Shown here: in pieces, positions 1 through 8,864 of the stretch
Layout of the letters: every line of letters starts with the position of its first letter
Position numbering within the stretch: the stretch's first letter is position 1
DNA from: Martinezella tropici
Lineage (GTDB): Bacteria > Pseudomonadota > Alphaproteobacteria > Rhizobiales > Rhizobiaceae
Length of the DNA stretch: 64,000 nucleotides
Assembly: GCA_000799755.1 (NCBI GenBank)
Contig: JUHI01000018.1
Coordinates: 1 to 64,000 of the forward strand
Direction of reading: 5' to 3'
The notes under the pieces: model-generated
What the model saw: only the letters and a program-made list of their open reading frames with translations
Told to the model about the DNA's origin: nothing
Databases searched by the model: none
Program-made: the position numbers and the translations under genes

Positions 1-252
1 GCGGTTTATGCGTCTCAAAAAATCTTCTCTGATCACACGCGATAAACCCAAAAGGTTTACGCTCAAACGGCCAAGCCGTGTTACAATAGGCCGCTCCAAG
101 CGGCCTTTGTCGCTTCTGAAAGCAAGCAATTATCCCCTTGGCCACCCGAAACAACGGTCCAAGGGTACTCGCGATAAACCCAGAGGGTTTACGCAAGCGC
201 GACAAACCCAAAGGGTTTGCGCTGACGCGATAAACCGCAACGCGGTTTGCGC
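1..252. repeat. Cluster of short palindromic repeats upstream of the initiator tRNA
   Basis: At least four related units of about 24-26 bp lie at 39-62, 171-194, 199-222 and 227-252. Each has the form GCG-N2-AAACC, a 2-5 base loop, then GGTTT-N-CGC, so each can fold as a small hairpin. The window opens with what looks like the right half of another unit. Other small hairpins lie between them, including ggccgct/agcggcc near 88-105 and cccttgg/ccaaggg near 135-165. The stretch has no convincing gene; an open frame across it has no coding character and runs through the tRNA. The function is unknown; it looks like a mosaic of dispersed palindromic elements. Confidence 0.7.
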
Positions 253-258
253 TGGTGA

Positions 259-338
<80 letters not shown>

Positions 339-397
339 CTTTCCCTCAAAATAGAACAGCGCGAAGCCGTAGCTTCTTGGACAACGGTCCAGACACA

Positions 398-430
398 GAA
401 GCCGCCATCTCCAAGCGGCTTCCCCTTTCC
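398..430 (+). terminator. Terminator-like hairpin after the initiator tRNA
   Basis: An 8-bp inverted repeat, GAAGCCGC and GCGGCTTC, with a 9-base loop is followed by a pyrimidine-rich tail containing three T. It lies 60 bases past the tRNA end. It could terminate the tRNA transcript or be one more of the dispersed palindromes found on the other side of the tRNA. Confidence 0.5.
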
Positions 431-455
431 TGCCGGTCGCAGCAAACCTTCCGGA

Positions 456-1181
456 TCACGCCGCGGGCAGCGGTGGCAGAATGGCCTCGGCTCTATCGCG
501 CTCGGCAACGAGGGTCCAGATCTCCTGAGCGATATCGTCGGGGTCGAGGATCGGGAATGCCCCGTCAAGCTTCACGCCGCTGGCCTCCATGGTGCGCTTG
601 CCCGCCGAGCGCTCGATAAGCGCCCCGATGCTGACGGAACCGGAGTAGATGCCGTCAGAGCGAAGTTCGGCATGCAGCGTTAGCGCGTAGTTGCGCGCGG
701 CCGCCATCGCCGGACCGATACCCGCAAAACCCGCCATCGGAACCACGGCCGATAACCCGCTCACGATCACAAGAGAACCGCCACCACGCTTCAGCATACC
801 GGGCAGCACCGCATGCGACACTTCGACAGGCGAGAGGGAGAAGAGAGTTATCGCCGATAGAAGTTTTGCGGCATCGAGCTCGGCAGCAGGTGTGAAGCCG
901 ACGTCGGATGGAACGGGGGCATAGACGGAGACGTCGATCGACCCGAATCGTTCCTCGATGGAATGCACGAGGGCGGCAATGCCGTCGAGATTGCCAAGAT
1001 CGGCTGAGAAGGCGGCCGCTTCGATACCCGCACGATCGAGATCTGCAACCCGTTCCCCAAGCGATGCGGCGTTGCGCGCGACGAGCGCGACACGGTAGCC
1101 TTCCCGCCCGAAGCGTGTGGCAAGCGAGGCGCCAAGCCCGGTGCCTGCTCCGAAAATGGCGATCGTTTTCCTGTCAGTCAT
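456..1181 (-). CDS. SDR-family protein with missing catalytic Tyr and Lys
   Basis: This 241-residue protein has the Rossmann fold of short-chain dehydrogenases. The N-terminal nucleotide-binding motif GAGTGLG is at about residues 11-17, followed by the basic VALVARN segment that often prefers NADP(H). The region that normally carries the Ser-Tyr-x3-Lys catalytic set reads VSGLSAV, then GFAGIGPAMAAARN: the Ser is kept, but aligned by family spacing the Tyr position is Ile and the Lys position is Met. It may therefore bind a nucleotide without classical dehydrogenase activity. It is divergently transcribed from an HxlR-type regulator across 92 bp, a common arrangement for a regulator and its target. 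The substrate is unknown. Confidence 0.85.
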   Translation of the reverse strand: MTDRKTIAIFGAGTGLGASLATRFGREGYRVALVARNAASLGERVADLDRAGIEAAAFSADLGNLDGIAALVHSIEERFGSIDVSVYAPVPSDVGFTPAAELDAAKLLSAITLFSLSPVEVSHAVLPGMLKRGGGSLVIVSGLSAVVPMAGFAGIGPAMAAARNYALTLHAELRSDGIYSGSVSIGALIERSAGKRTMEASGVKLDGAFPILDPDDIAQEIWTLVAERDRAEAILPPLPAA

Positions 1182-1208
1182 AACCTGCTCCTAGAGGTGG
1201 TATGTTTT

Positions 1209-1233
1209 ACTGACTAGATATGGTAGACTGACT
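1209..1233. promoter_or_regulatory. Direct repeat in the SDR/HxlR divergent promoter region
   Basis: The 7-mer ACTGACT occurs twice with an 18-bp period (1209-1215 and 1227-1233), about two helical turns, inside the 92-bp gap between the divergent genes. This placement fits a binding site for the adjacent HxlR-family dimer. The assignment is inferred from position only. Confidence 0.3.
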
Positions 1234-1273
1234 GGCTAAAGCGCAAGAACGCATATTTTCGAGGCCTGGTCAC

Positions 1274-1651
1274 ATGCTTATGACTGCTGCTCCCTATCAA
1301 CCGGGAACCAACGACGATTGCCGGAAGGTGATCCAGATCCTCGGACGCCTGGGTGACAAATGGACGGTTCTTGCGATCGCCATGCTGACCGAGCGGCCCC
1401 GACGCTTCAATGAGTTAAAACGGATGATCGGCGGTGTTTCCCAACAGATGCTGACCCGCACCCTGAAGGCCTTGGAGCGCGAGGGAATGGTGACGAGAAC
1501 CGTTTATCCGACCGTACCGCCCCAGGTCGAATATGGCCTGACCGAGCTGGGGCGTTCGCTTTCGGTGCCCCTGACACATCTTGCGGCATGGGTGGTCGAT
1601 CATCTGGACGAAATCGAGATGCACCAGGCGTCCTACGACGCGGGAGAATAG
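1274..1651 (+). CDS. HxlR-family winged-helix transcriptional regulator
   Basis: The 125-residue protein is full length for the HxlR family. It begins with a Cys-containing segment (DDCRKVIQILG), which in some relatives senses aldehydes or quinones. The winged helix-turn-helix follows at about residues 25-95, with the family signatures GDKWTVLAI, RRFNELKRMIGGVSQ, and LTRTLKALEREGMVTR. The start at 1274 has a GAGG about ten bases upstream; the ATG two codons later is an alternative. It is divergent from the SDR gene and probably controls it and itself. The inducer cannot be read from sequence. Confidence 0.9.
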   Translation: MLMTAAPYQPGTNDDCRKVIQILGRLGDKWTVLAIAMLTERPRRFNELKRMIGGVSQQMLTRTLKALEREGMVTRTVYPTVPPQVEYGLTELGRSLSVPLTHLAAWVVDHLDEIEMHQASYDAGE

Positions 1652-1673
1652 GAAGCCGTAGCTGCTCCGCCGC

Positions 1674-2732
1674 CTACGCCTCCGGAGAGAGGATGCAGCA
1701 TTGTTCGGCTACGGGCACGAGCATAGCCGCATCCCCGCCGGCCATTGGCTCGGACAGCGGGCCATTGGCGACGATGGCACCAACCGCTGTTTCGCACTGA
1801 TATTGATAGGCGCGCCCGAGATAGGTTCGTGTTCCCAAAACCGCCGGCAGGCCATTGCCTGCGCGCCGAACTGAAAGACCGTCCGCCCGGCAACCAAGGA
1901 CAAAACTATCCGGGATGGGGCCGAAATCATCCTGCGACAGCGTAATTCTTGCGCCCCCCGCCGCTTCGGCGGTGACGGTGGCGCCTTCCCGATGAATCAC
2001 ACGCAAAGGCAGCAGGTTCTCGAAGCCGACGAAGCGGGCGACGAAGCTGTTGGCGGGTTTGCGGTAGAGCACTTCCGGCGTGTCGAGCTGCATGATGCGG
2101 CCGGCATTCATGATGGCGACGCGATCGGAGATCGAGAAGGCTTCCTCCTGATCGTGGGTCACGTAAAGCGAGGTCGTGCCGTTGGCGCGCTGCAACTGGC
2201 GGATTTCGACGCGCATATCGACACGCAGCTTGGCATCGAGATTGGACAACGGTTCGTCGAACATCAGGAGTGGCGGCTCGATGACGAGGGCGCGGGCAAG
2301 CGCAACACGCTGTTTCTGGCCGCCGGAAAGGGCGGAGGGCAACCGATCGCCAAGGCCGGAAAGCCCGACGCGCTCCAGCATCGCCGTAGCCTTCTTCAGG
2401 CGCTCCTGCGTCGCGATCCGGCGCTGCTTGAGGCCGAAGGCGACGTTTTCGAGCACCGTCAGATGTGGAAACAGCGCGTAGTTCTGGAACACCAGGCCGA
2501 TATCCCTGGCATGCGCCGGCAGCGTCGTCAGATCGCGGTCGCCGAGCTTGATCGTGCCGCTGGTCGGCTGCAGGAAACCGGCGACGAGCCGCAAGGTCGT
2601 CGTCTTACCGCAGCCGCTGGAGCCGAGCAGCGAGACCAGTTCGCCGGCGGCGACGGAAAGCGAAAGATCCTGCAGGACGGCCGTCTTGCCGTAATGGGCG
2701 CTGATGGAATCGATGGAGAGCGATACGGTCAC
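1674..2732 (-). CDS. ABC transporter ATP-binding protein, polyamine/2-AEP type (PotA-like)
   Basis: This 352-residue ATPase energises the importer encoded by the next three upstream genes. Visible motifs are Walker A GSSGCGKTT near residue 37, the Q-loop in VFQNYALFPHL, signature LSGGQKQR near residue 135, Walker B LLMFDEPLSNLD and the switch His in VTHDQEEA. The C-terminal 110 residues form a TOBE-type regulatory domain, as in PotA, FbpC and PhnT. It is the last gene of a four-gene minus-strand operon, six bases after the second permease. The family does not fix the substrate; spermidine/putrescine, iron, thiamine and aminoethylphosphonate importers look alike at this level. Confidence 0.93.
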   Translation of the reverse strand: MTVSLSIDSISAHYGKTAVLQDLSLSVAAGELVSLLGSSGCGKTTTLRLVAGFLQPTSGTIKLGDRDLTTLPAHARDIGLVFQNYALFPHLTVLENVAFGLKQRRIATQERLKKATAMLERVGLSGLGDRLPSALSGGQKQRVALARALVIEPPLLMFDEPLSNLDAKLRVDMRVEIRQLQRANGTTSLYVTHDQEEAFSISDRVAIMNAGRIMQLDTPEVLYRKPANSFVARFVGFENLLPLRVIHREGATVTAEAAGGARITLSQDDFGPIPDSFVLGCRADGLSVRRAGNGLPAVLGTRTYLGRAYQYQCETAVGAIVANGPLSEPMAGGDAAMLVPVAEQCCILSPEA

Positions 2733-2738
2733 GGGCGG

Positions 2739-3533
2739 CTACTTTGTCAGGAAGGTGAGGCCCAAGGTGGCTTCGACGATCGCCATGACGGCGACGGTGA
2801 CGAGCATCAACAGCACGGAAACCGAGGCAATGGTCGGATCGAAGAACTGTTCCATATGGGCAAGGATCTGGATCGGAAGGGTGGAGATGCCTGGCCCGGT
2901 CAGGAAGACCGAGACCGAGACATCGTTGATCGAAGTGATAAACGCAAGGATGAAGGCGGCGATGACGCCGGCGCGGATATTCGGCAGCACCACGGTCAGG
3001 AACGTCTTCAGCGGTGGGCAGCCGAGGCTGATTGCCGCTTCCTCGATCGAGAAATCGAAGCTTGCGAGGCTGGCGCTGACGACGCGCACCGAATAGGGCA
3101 GCACCAGCAACGCATGGCCGATCAGGAGGCTCGGGAAGATCGGCAGCCCGAGCCCGATGGTGATCGATTTCATCAGCGAAAAGCCGAAGACGATTTCCGG
3201 AACGAGGATCGGCAGGACGAAGAGCGTCGAGAGCCAGCGCGGCAACTCGACCCTGTAGCGGCTGATGGCATAGGCAGCGGGAACGCCGATCAAAAGCGAA
3301 AGCCCGGTTCCGAGGAAGGCGAGTTCGAGGCTGGTGATTGCCGTCGTGCGGAAGGCCTCGATCTGAAAGATGTTCGAGAACCAGTGCAGCGTCAGGCCCT
3401 GCGGCGGGAAGGTGAGATAGGTCGTGTCGCTGAAGGAAGCACCGACGATGATGACGAGCGGGGCCAGCAGGAACAGGAAGACAAGGGCGGTGAAGGCGAT
3501 GAGCGCGGGGTGGACGGTTTTTGTCATGATCAC
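2739..3533 (-). CDS. ABC transporter permease (PotC-like)
   Basis: A 264-residue inner-membrane permease with about six transmembrane segments and the EAA loop seen as EEAAISLGCPPLKTF near residue 165, which contacts the ATPase. It is the second permease of the importer and overlaps the first permease by four bases (ATGA), indicating translational coupling. Length and topology match PotC/PotI-type subunits. The substrate is not evident from this subunit. Confidence 0.92.
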   Translation of the reverse strand: MIMTKTVHPALIAFTALVFLFLLAPLVIIVGASFSDTTYLTFPPQGLTLHWFSNIFQIEAFRTTAITSLELAFLGTGLSLLIGVPAAYAISRYRVELPRWLSTLFVLPILVPEIVFGFSLMKSITIGLGLPIFPSLLIGHALLVLPYSVRVVSASLASFDFSIEEAAISLGCPPLKTFLTVVLPNIRAGVIAAFILAFITSINDVSVSVFLTGPGISTLPIQILAHMEQFFDPTIASVSVLLMLVTVAVMAIVEATLGLTFLTK

Positions 3534-4357
3534 ACCGCCATCGGGTTCAAACGTCGCGCGAGACGGCTCATGATTGCGACGATACCGATCGTCACGACGA
3601 CCATGATGGCGGCGATCGTTGAGGCGCCGACCCAGTCGAAGGTGACCATGGCGCGCTGATAGAGGAAGGTGCCCATCATCATCTGCTTTTCACCGCCGAG
3701 CAGCTGCGGCGTGGCGTAGGAGGTGAAGCTGCCGGTGAAGACAAGCACGGCGCCGACGATGAGGCCCGGCGTGGCAAGCGGCAGGACGACCTGGCGGAAG
3801 GTTGCGGCCGGCGTCGCGCCGAGCGAAGTCGCCGCCTGAATGAGATCCTGTGGTATGCCCTCAAGCACGCCGACGAGGGTCAGGATCATCAGCGGTACGA
3901 AGAGATAGACCATCGCAACGATGACGGAGCCTTCGGTGTAGAGCATCGAAAGCGGCTCGTTGATGATACCGATCGAGAGCAAGATGGTGTTGAGAATGCC
4001 GTTCTTGCCGAGAATGATCAGCCAGGCGAAGGAGCGCACGACGACACCGGTCAGCAGCGGGAAGACGGCGGCAATGATCATCACGCTTTTGGCGCGGCCC
4101 GGCATCTGCGCGATCACATAGGCGGCGATGAAGCCGATGATCAAGGAGATCGCCGTGGTAATCAACGCGATCTCGATCGTCCTGAAGAGGACCGTCCGGC
4201 GAAAACCGCTGGAGAAGAAGGTAATGTAGGGGGAGAATATCCCTTTGGGCTCGCCGAAGGTCGCCGCGATCGTAATGATAACGGGAACAAGCAGGAACAA
4301 CGTTACCGCGAGAATCGCCGGCGTCGCCAAACCCCATTTCGTCAAATGCTTCATCAA
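3530..4357 (-). CDS. ABC transporter permease (PotB-like)
   Basis: A 275-residue inner-membrane permease with about six transmembrane helices. The N-terminal helix LATPAILAVTLFLLVPV follows a short cytoplasmic tail, and the EAA-loop equivalent is QAATSLGATPAATFRQV near residue 185. It lies 43 bases after the binding-protein gene and pairs with the following permease as a heterodimer. Two consecutive Met codons open the frame, so the start may be at 4357 or 4354. Confidence 0.92.
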   Translation of the reverse strand: MMKHLTKWGLATPAILAVTLFLLVPVIITIAATFGEPKGIFSPYITFFSSGFRRTVLFRTIEIALITTAISLIIGFIAAYVIAQMPGRAKSVMIIAAVFPLLTGVVVRSFAWLIILGKNGILNTILLSIGIINEPLSMLYTEGSVIVAMVYLFVPLMILTLVGVLEGIPQDLIQAATSLGATPAATFRQVVLPLATPGLIVGAVLVFTGSFTSYATPQLLGGEKQMMMGTFLYQRAMVTFDWVGASTIAAIMVVVTIGIVAIMSRLARRLNPMAV

Positions 4358-4400
4358 CCGAATTCCGTGAGGATGCCGCGTGATTTCGCGGCACGCCCTG

Positions 4401-5459
4401 TTACATGCCGAAGATTTCGTTCCAGCGATCGACCCAATCCGGTTGCGCCTCGATCAGCTTCTGATAGTCGATACGGCTGAGCTTGGCGATCATCTCGGCG
4501 CCGTAGGTCCAGAGCTTGGCCTTTTCCGGCGGCAGCACCACCTTGGTCGAGACCGGCGCATCGACGCCCTGTTCGGCTTCCGCCTGCTGTACGTCCTTCG
4601 ACAGGACGAAATTGATGAACTGGTGGGCAAGCTCGACGTTTTCCGAGCCCTTCGGAATGTTGACGGTGTTAAGGACGGCGATATCGCCTTCCTTCAGATC
4701 GGCCCAGGCCATTGTCGGAACTGCGGATCGCAGGGATGTCAGAACAAAATCCTGCGTGATTGCCACCTTGGCTTCGCCTGTCGAGATCAGGTTCACCAGT
4801 TCGGAGCCGGTGTTGTAGTTCTTGACCACGTTTGGCTTCAGCGCCTCGATGGCTTCAAAGGCCTTGTCAGCATCGGCATAGGGATCGACGCCGGCATGTT
4901 TGCCGGCTTCCAGCACGGTCAGCGGGCCGCCTGTCGTGGTGATGCCGGGAAGCGAAACCGCGCCCTTCAGGTCTGCGCGCCAGAGATCGTTCCAGGAGGT
5001 GATCGGCGGGTTCACCTTGGCCGTATCGTAGACGATACCGACGCGGCCGATCGTGTAGGCGGGGCCGTAATTGCCCTGCGGCGCCCTCGCGATATCGTAG
5101 AGATCGGCAATGTTCGGTATCTTGCTGCGGTCGATTTCCTGGAAGAGGCCCTGCTGAATGCCGAGCTGCGAATAGCTGTCGGTGAGATAGATGACGTCGA
5201 CGCCCTTGCCGCCACGCAGCTTCAGCTTGTTGAGGCGGTCGGCATTGTTGCCGGTTTCGAAGACGATATCGCAGCCGCAGATCTTCTTGAAGGGCTCGAT
5301 GATGTTGGCCTGCATCTTCTCGCCATTATAGCCCCACCAGGAAATGGTCAGCGTCTTTGCCTGGGCGAAGGCCGGCATGGCGGTTGCCGCAGCGAGGAGA
5401 GCAAATCCCGCAGCGCGGGCAAGGGTGAGGCCTTTCATTCTCGAAATCCTTTTGGTCAA
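4401..5459 (-). CDS. Periplasmic substrate-binding protein, PotD-like
   Basis: The 352-residue precursor has a signal peptide (GFALLAAATAMPAFAQA, cleavage near residue 32) and the type II periplasmic binding fold of the PotD/PotF group. Recognisable segments are LTISWWGYNGEKM at the mature N terminus, GVDVIYLTDSYSQLG and the hinge region around GRVGIVYDTAKV. It is the first gene of the importer operon. Opposite it, across 240 bp, starts an adenine-deaminase-like gene, so a nitrogenous ligand such as a polyamine or purine derivative is plausible. That is an inference from context only. Confidence 0.9.
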   Translation of the reverse strand: MTKRISRMKGLTLARAAGFALLAAATAMPAFAQAKTLTISWWGYNGEKMQANIIEPFKKICGCDIVFETGNNADRLNKLKLRGGKGVDVIYLTDSYSQLGIQQGLFQEIDRSKIPNIADLYDIARAPQGNYGPAYTIGRVGIVYDTAKVNPPITSWNDLWRADLKGAVSLPGITTTGGPLTVLEAGKHAGVDPYADADKAFEAIEALKPNVVKNYNTGSELVNLISTGEAKVAITQDFVLTSLRSAVPTMAWADLKEGDIAVLNTVNIPKGSENVELAHQFINFVLSKDVQQAEAEQGVDAPVSTKVVLPPEKAKLWTYGAEMIAKLSRIDYQKLIEAQPDWVDRWNEIFGM

Positions 5460-5699
5460 TGAAATCGTGCATATGTTTCAAGCTTGCAGGATACTATTTT
5501 TCGAGCACCGGCTTTACAAGCCCAACAAATGGGCAGGGTAGCAGTTTATCCCTATTTCAGTATTGATCGCTGCTTCGTTGCGTTGAATTGCTTGAGGATG
5601 GCAAACCTTTGAGATCATTCCGCTTCCCGAAAAAGAGCGGAGCGGCTTTACAGGCTTGCTAGCCATCTCTACCCTCGGCTCACCGAATATCTTGCAGGC

Positions 5700-7586
5700 A
5701 TGCTTCCAATGACATCCCCGAAAATGAATCTCCCCGACGATCTGCTCATCAATGCGGCGGATGAAGTGTTGATCCGTCAGGATCTGACGCTGACCGCGCT
5801 CGGGCGTCGTCCCGCGGATCGTCTGCTGCGCGTGGGACGATTGCTGGATGTGCATAGCCGTACCTGGCTCGACGATCAGGAAATTGTCATCAAGGGCAGG
5901 CGTATCGCCTATGTCGGCCCCGCCGGCAGTTACACGGGCGACGTCGGCGAGCGTTCACATGAGCCGCATCTGGCAGCCGTGCCTGGCTTCGGTGAGGCGC
6001 ACAAACATATCGAAAGCTCGCATCTGACACCGGAATGGGAGGCGGCCCTGGTCATGCCGCACGGCGTCACCTGGACCTGCGAGGCAAGTCACGAGTTTTC
6101 CAATGTGAACGGCGCTCGCAATCTGGAATTCTGGCTGGAAGCGCGCCGTCGCGGCTCGCCAATGAAGATTTTCCCGCTGCCCGGATCGGCCGTGCCGCCG
6201 ACCGCCTATGAATGGGGCGGTGGTCACTTCGGTTATGATGAGCAGAAATCTTTCCTCGGCGAAAGCCTGATGGTGGCCGGCCTTGACGAGGTCATGGATT
6301 GGCCATCGGTCAGCAATCCCGACAACCCGGCCTATGATCGCCTCTGGGGCATGATCCGGGCCACCTTCGAACAGCGTGGGGTCGTCGAGGGCCACGGTGC
6401 GGGCCTGCGCGATCTGCCGTCGATCAATGCCTTTGCCGGCGCTGGTCTCGCTTCCGATCACGAAGGCTGGTTTCTCGATGAAATCTGGGAAAAGCTGACG
6501 CATGGCCTGTTCATCGAACTCCGGCCCCATTCCCTGCCTGAGGTCACCAAGGGGCTGATAGAGAAAGGCTTGTCCGACTGGTCGCAGATCGCCTTCGTCA
6601 CCGACGATCGCAGTGCTAGCGACACGTTGAAGATGGGCGCGACGGATTATAACGTCCGCCTTGCGATCGAGAATGGACTGGCACCGGAAATCGCCATTCA
6701 ATGCGTGACGATCAATCCCGCCCGCCACATGCGGCTGACGCCTTGGGTCGGCTCGATTGCGCCCGGCCGCTTTGCCGATATCGTGCTGCTGGATGACGTG
6801 AAAACGCTGTCGATCGCCAAGGTCTGGGCCGATGGCAAACCGACATCCGAGGGCAAGGCTTTCGTCGGCGTCAGGCCTGAGATCGACTGGCCCGATTGGG
6901 CGACGCAGACGGTTCGCATCGATCGGACCGTCACGGCGGAAGATTTTCGCATTGCCGCCCCTTCGGATGTGGCGACGGCAAAGGCGGCGCTGCTGCGTCC
7001 GTTCCACTGGGCTGATGATTTCATCACCATGGATTTGCCTGTCAGCGATGGCGCAGTCCAGCGCGACCATGATCGCAACGTCACGAAGTTCGCGATCGTC
7101 GATCGCTTCTCCGGCGAGGCCAAGGTCGCGCGCATGTTCTGGCTGGGTACGGGTCCACGCACGCCGGACACCGCCCTTGGCGCCACGCTTGGCCATGACA
7201 AGCATAATATCTGGGTCGTCGGCTCCTCTGACGAAGCCATGGCCATGGTCGCCAATGCTTTGAAGGAGCAGCAGGGCGGATGGGTGTTGGTCTCTGGCGG
7301 CAAGGTCGTCGCCCGCGTTCACTATGAAGTCGGCGGCCTGATGACGGCGCGTTCGGCCGAACAGCTGGATGCGGAGATGCAGGCGCTCTACAAGGCCGGC
7401 GCCGAGATCGACTGGATGTATGAGCCGACCTTCTCGCCGCGCTGGTGGCCGGGCTTTCCCGAACGTCTCTCCTTTGCGACGCTCACCTGCGCGCCCTGGC
7501 GCTGGGTGCTGGTCGCTCCCTCCGACAGGGCGCCGGAGGGCTTCGTCAATGTCGCGACCGGGGAGACGCATCCGATCGTTTGGTGA
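5700..7586 (+). CDS. Adenine-deaminase-like amidohydrolase
   Basis: A 628-residue member of the amidohydrolase superfamily resembling bacterial adenine deaminase (Ade), which converts adenine to hypoxanthine and ammonia. The metal-binding H-x-H is seen as GEAHKHIESSHL near residue 100, followed by the conserved MPHGVTWTCEASHEF. Further motifs are LASDHEGW and FVTDDRSASDTL (the late catalytic Asp). The C-terminal 170 residues match the extra Ade C-terminal domain. The HKHIESS form and the long N-terminus put it among divergent rhizobial relatives, so a substrate other than adenine is possible. It is divergent from a PotABCD-type importer and followed by a TIM-barrel isomerase gene. Starts at 5700 and 5709 are both possible. 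Confidence 0.85.
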   Translation: MLPMTSPKMNLPDDLLINAADEVLIRQDLTLTALGRRPADRLLRVGRLLDVHSRTWLDDQEIVIKGRRIAYVGPAGSYTGDVGERSHEPHLAAVPGFGEAHKHIESSHLTPEWEAALVMPHGVTWTCEASHEFSNVNGARNLEFWLEARRRGSPMKIFPLPGSAVPPTAYEWGGGHFGYDEQKSFLGESLMVAGLDEVMDWPSVSNPDNPAYDRLWGMIRATFEQRGVVEGHGAGLRDLPSINAFAGAGLASDHEGWFLDEIWEKLTHGLFIELRPHSLPEVTKGLIEKGLSDWSQIAFVTDDRSASDTLKMGATDYNVRLAIENGLAPEIAIQCVTINPARHMRLTPWVGSIAPGRFADIVLLDDVKTLSIAKVWADGKPTSEGKAFVGVRPEIDWPDWATQTVRIDRTVTAEDFRIAAPSDVATAKAALLRPFHWADDFITMDLPVSDGAVQRDHDRNVTKFAIVDRFSGEAKVARMFWLGTGPRTPDTALGATLGHDKHNIWVVGSSDEAMAMVANALKEQQGGWVLVSGGKVVARVHYEVGGLMTARSAEQLDAEMQALYKAGAEIDWMYEPTFSPRWWPGFPERLSFATLTCAPWRWVLVAPSDRAPEGFVNVATGETHPIVW

Positions 7587-7808
7587 GGGATATTTCTCTT
7601 CCTTATTTTGGATATCCATACTTCGAGACGATGAAGACTGGCGAGAGCACCTTGCGAGGCGGCTGTGCAATCGGCCCTTGACGGCCGGAGCCTGCTCCTT
7701 AATTATCCGTTTGGTTACTTGTCTCGTGTCGCGAACGTGCGAGGGATGGAGCATGCCCATCCTTACCTGAGCTGATCGACATCGAGAAATCAGGTGGAGG
7801 AGGGTTTG

Positions 7809-8651
7809 GTGACTGCCGTTGAAAACGATGGACAGCGAGTAAAATCGGCATTTTCGACCCTGGGGTGCGCCGAGCTTGAATTGGGCGAAGCCCTCGGATT
7901 GGCGGCACATCACGGTCTCGACGCTATCGAAATCCGCGCCCTTGGCGGTACGATCGATCTGGTTGGCTATTTCACCGAAAGGTTCGGCTCTCCCGCGGGC
8001 CTGGCCGAAGTGCTGGAAGCCTCTCCCGTAGCCGTCTGCGCTTTCAATACTTCGCTGCGCCTCGTCGGCGCGACGGCGCAGGCGAAGGAAGAATTCCTGC
8101 GCTATCTTCCCTGGGCGGAGGCAGCCGGCATTCGCTCCCTCAGGGTTTTCGATGGCGGCGAGACCGGTGATGCGGACGAGCTGGCCGAGGCGCTGTCGAC
8201 ATTGCAATGGTGGCGGGAGACGGCGAAGCGCGAAGGATTTCGCGCCGACATCGTCGTCGAGACACATGATTTCCTTGCGCTGCCGGATGCAATCCCCCGC
8301 TTCCTCGAGATGGCGCCCGATTGCGCGATCCTCTGGGATACGCATCATACCTGGCGCAAGGGTGGGCAGAATCCTGTCGAAACCTGGCGGCAGGTTCGTC
8401 GCAACACCCGGCATCTCCACGTCAAGGACAGCATTTCAAGCCCGGGGCCAAGGCTGCCCTACAGCTACGTGGTGCCCGGCGCCGGCGAGTTTCCCATGGC
8501 CGCGCTGCGTTCGGCGATCGACGCCGATGGCTATGCCGGCATCATGAGTCTGGAATGGGAAAGGTTGTGGCATCAGGATTTGCCACCGCTGGATTTGGCC
8601 CTGCAGGCGGCTGGACGAAGTGGCTGGTGGCGGGGAACGGCAGCTGGTTAA
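7809..8651 (+). CDS. Sugar phosphate isomerase/epimerase-like TIM-barrel protein
   Basis: About 280 residues with the AP-endonuclease-2/xylose-isomerase-like barrel. Metal-ligand positions are recognisable in IVVETHDFLAL, ILWDTHHTWR, RHLHVKDSI and IMSLEWERLW. I place the start at the GTG of 7809 because GGAGGAGGG (7796-7804) is an excellent ribosome binding site just upstream; the frame opens five codons earlier at 7794, which would bury that site. It lies 222 bases after the amidohydrolase gene on the same strand and may share its pathway. The substrate is unknown. Confidence 0.85.
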   Translation: MTAVENDGQRVKSAFSTLGCAELELGEALGLAAHHGLDAIEIRALGGTIDLVGYFTERFGSPAGLAEVLEASPVAVCAFNTSLRLVGATAQAKEEFLRYLPWAEAAGIRSLRVFDGGETGDADELAEALSTLQWWRETAKREGFRADIVVETHDFLALPDAIPRFLEMAPDCAILWDTHHTWRKGGQNPVETWRQVRRNTRHLHVKDSISSPGPRLPYSYVVPGAGEFPMAALRSAIDADGYAGIMSLEWERLWHQDLPPLDLALQAAGRSGWWRGTAAG

Positions 8652-8864
8652 TAATTGTTGAAGAGCATTAATATTTTGGTTTAGTTGTATGGCAGAACGC
8701 AGCATAGAGATTGACTTTTGCCGCGCTCGTTAATTAGTGTATTAGCAATTATTAAATAACTATCCCGTAGGCATAACCGTGCCGGGTTGACTATGGTCTT
8801 CGGCGCAATATTTCCAGTTCGATGAAGGGAACCTCAATGATTGAGGTTTGAGGGTGTCTGGAAC
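8652..8864. promoter_or_regulatory. AT-rich intergenic region with a perfect palindrome
   Basis: This is markedly more AT-rich than its surroundings (around 8660-8760) and probably carries the promoter of the EAL cluster. The palindrome CCTCAATGATTGAGG at 8832-8846 lies 19 bases before the short ORF and could be an operator or an RNA hairpin. No gene of convincing quality is visible, and I could not settle on a -35/-10 pair. Confidence 0.45.

Noticed and set aside
1..252. CRISPR array
   Set aside because: The repeats are short palindromes with irregular spacing and no unique spacers of constant length, and no cas genes are present.
1992..3659. Open frame of 555 codons on the plus strand opposite the ABC importer
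   Set aside because: It is antisense to two clear genes with ATPase and permease motifs. Its Arg/Asp/Glu/Gln-rich composition without any domain is typical of antisense frames in high-GC DNA.
5955..8420. 821-codon minus-strand frame opposite the adenine-deaminase-like gene
   Set aside because: It crosses the amidohydrolase and isomerase genes, whose catalytic motifs are intact on the other strand, and shows no family features.
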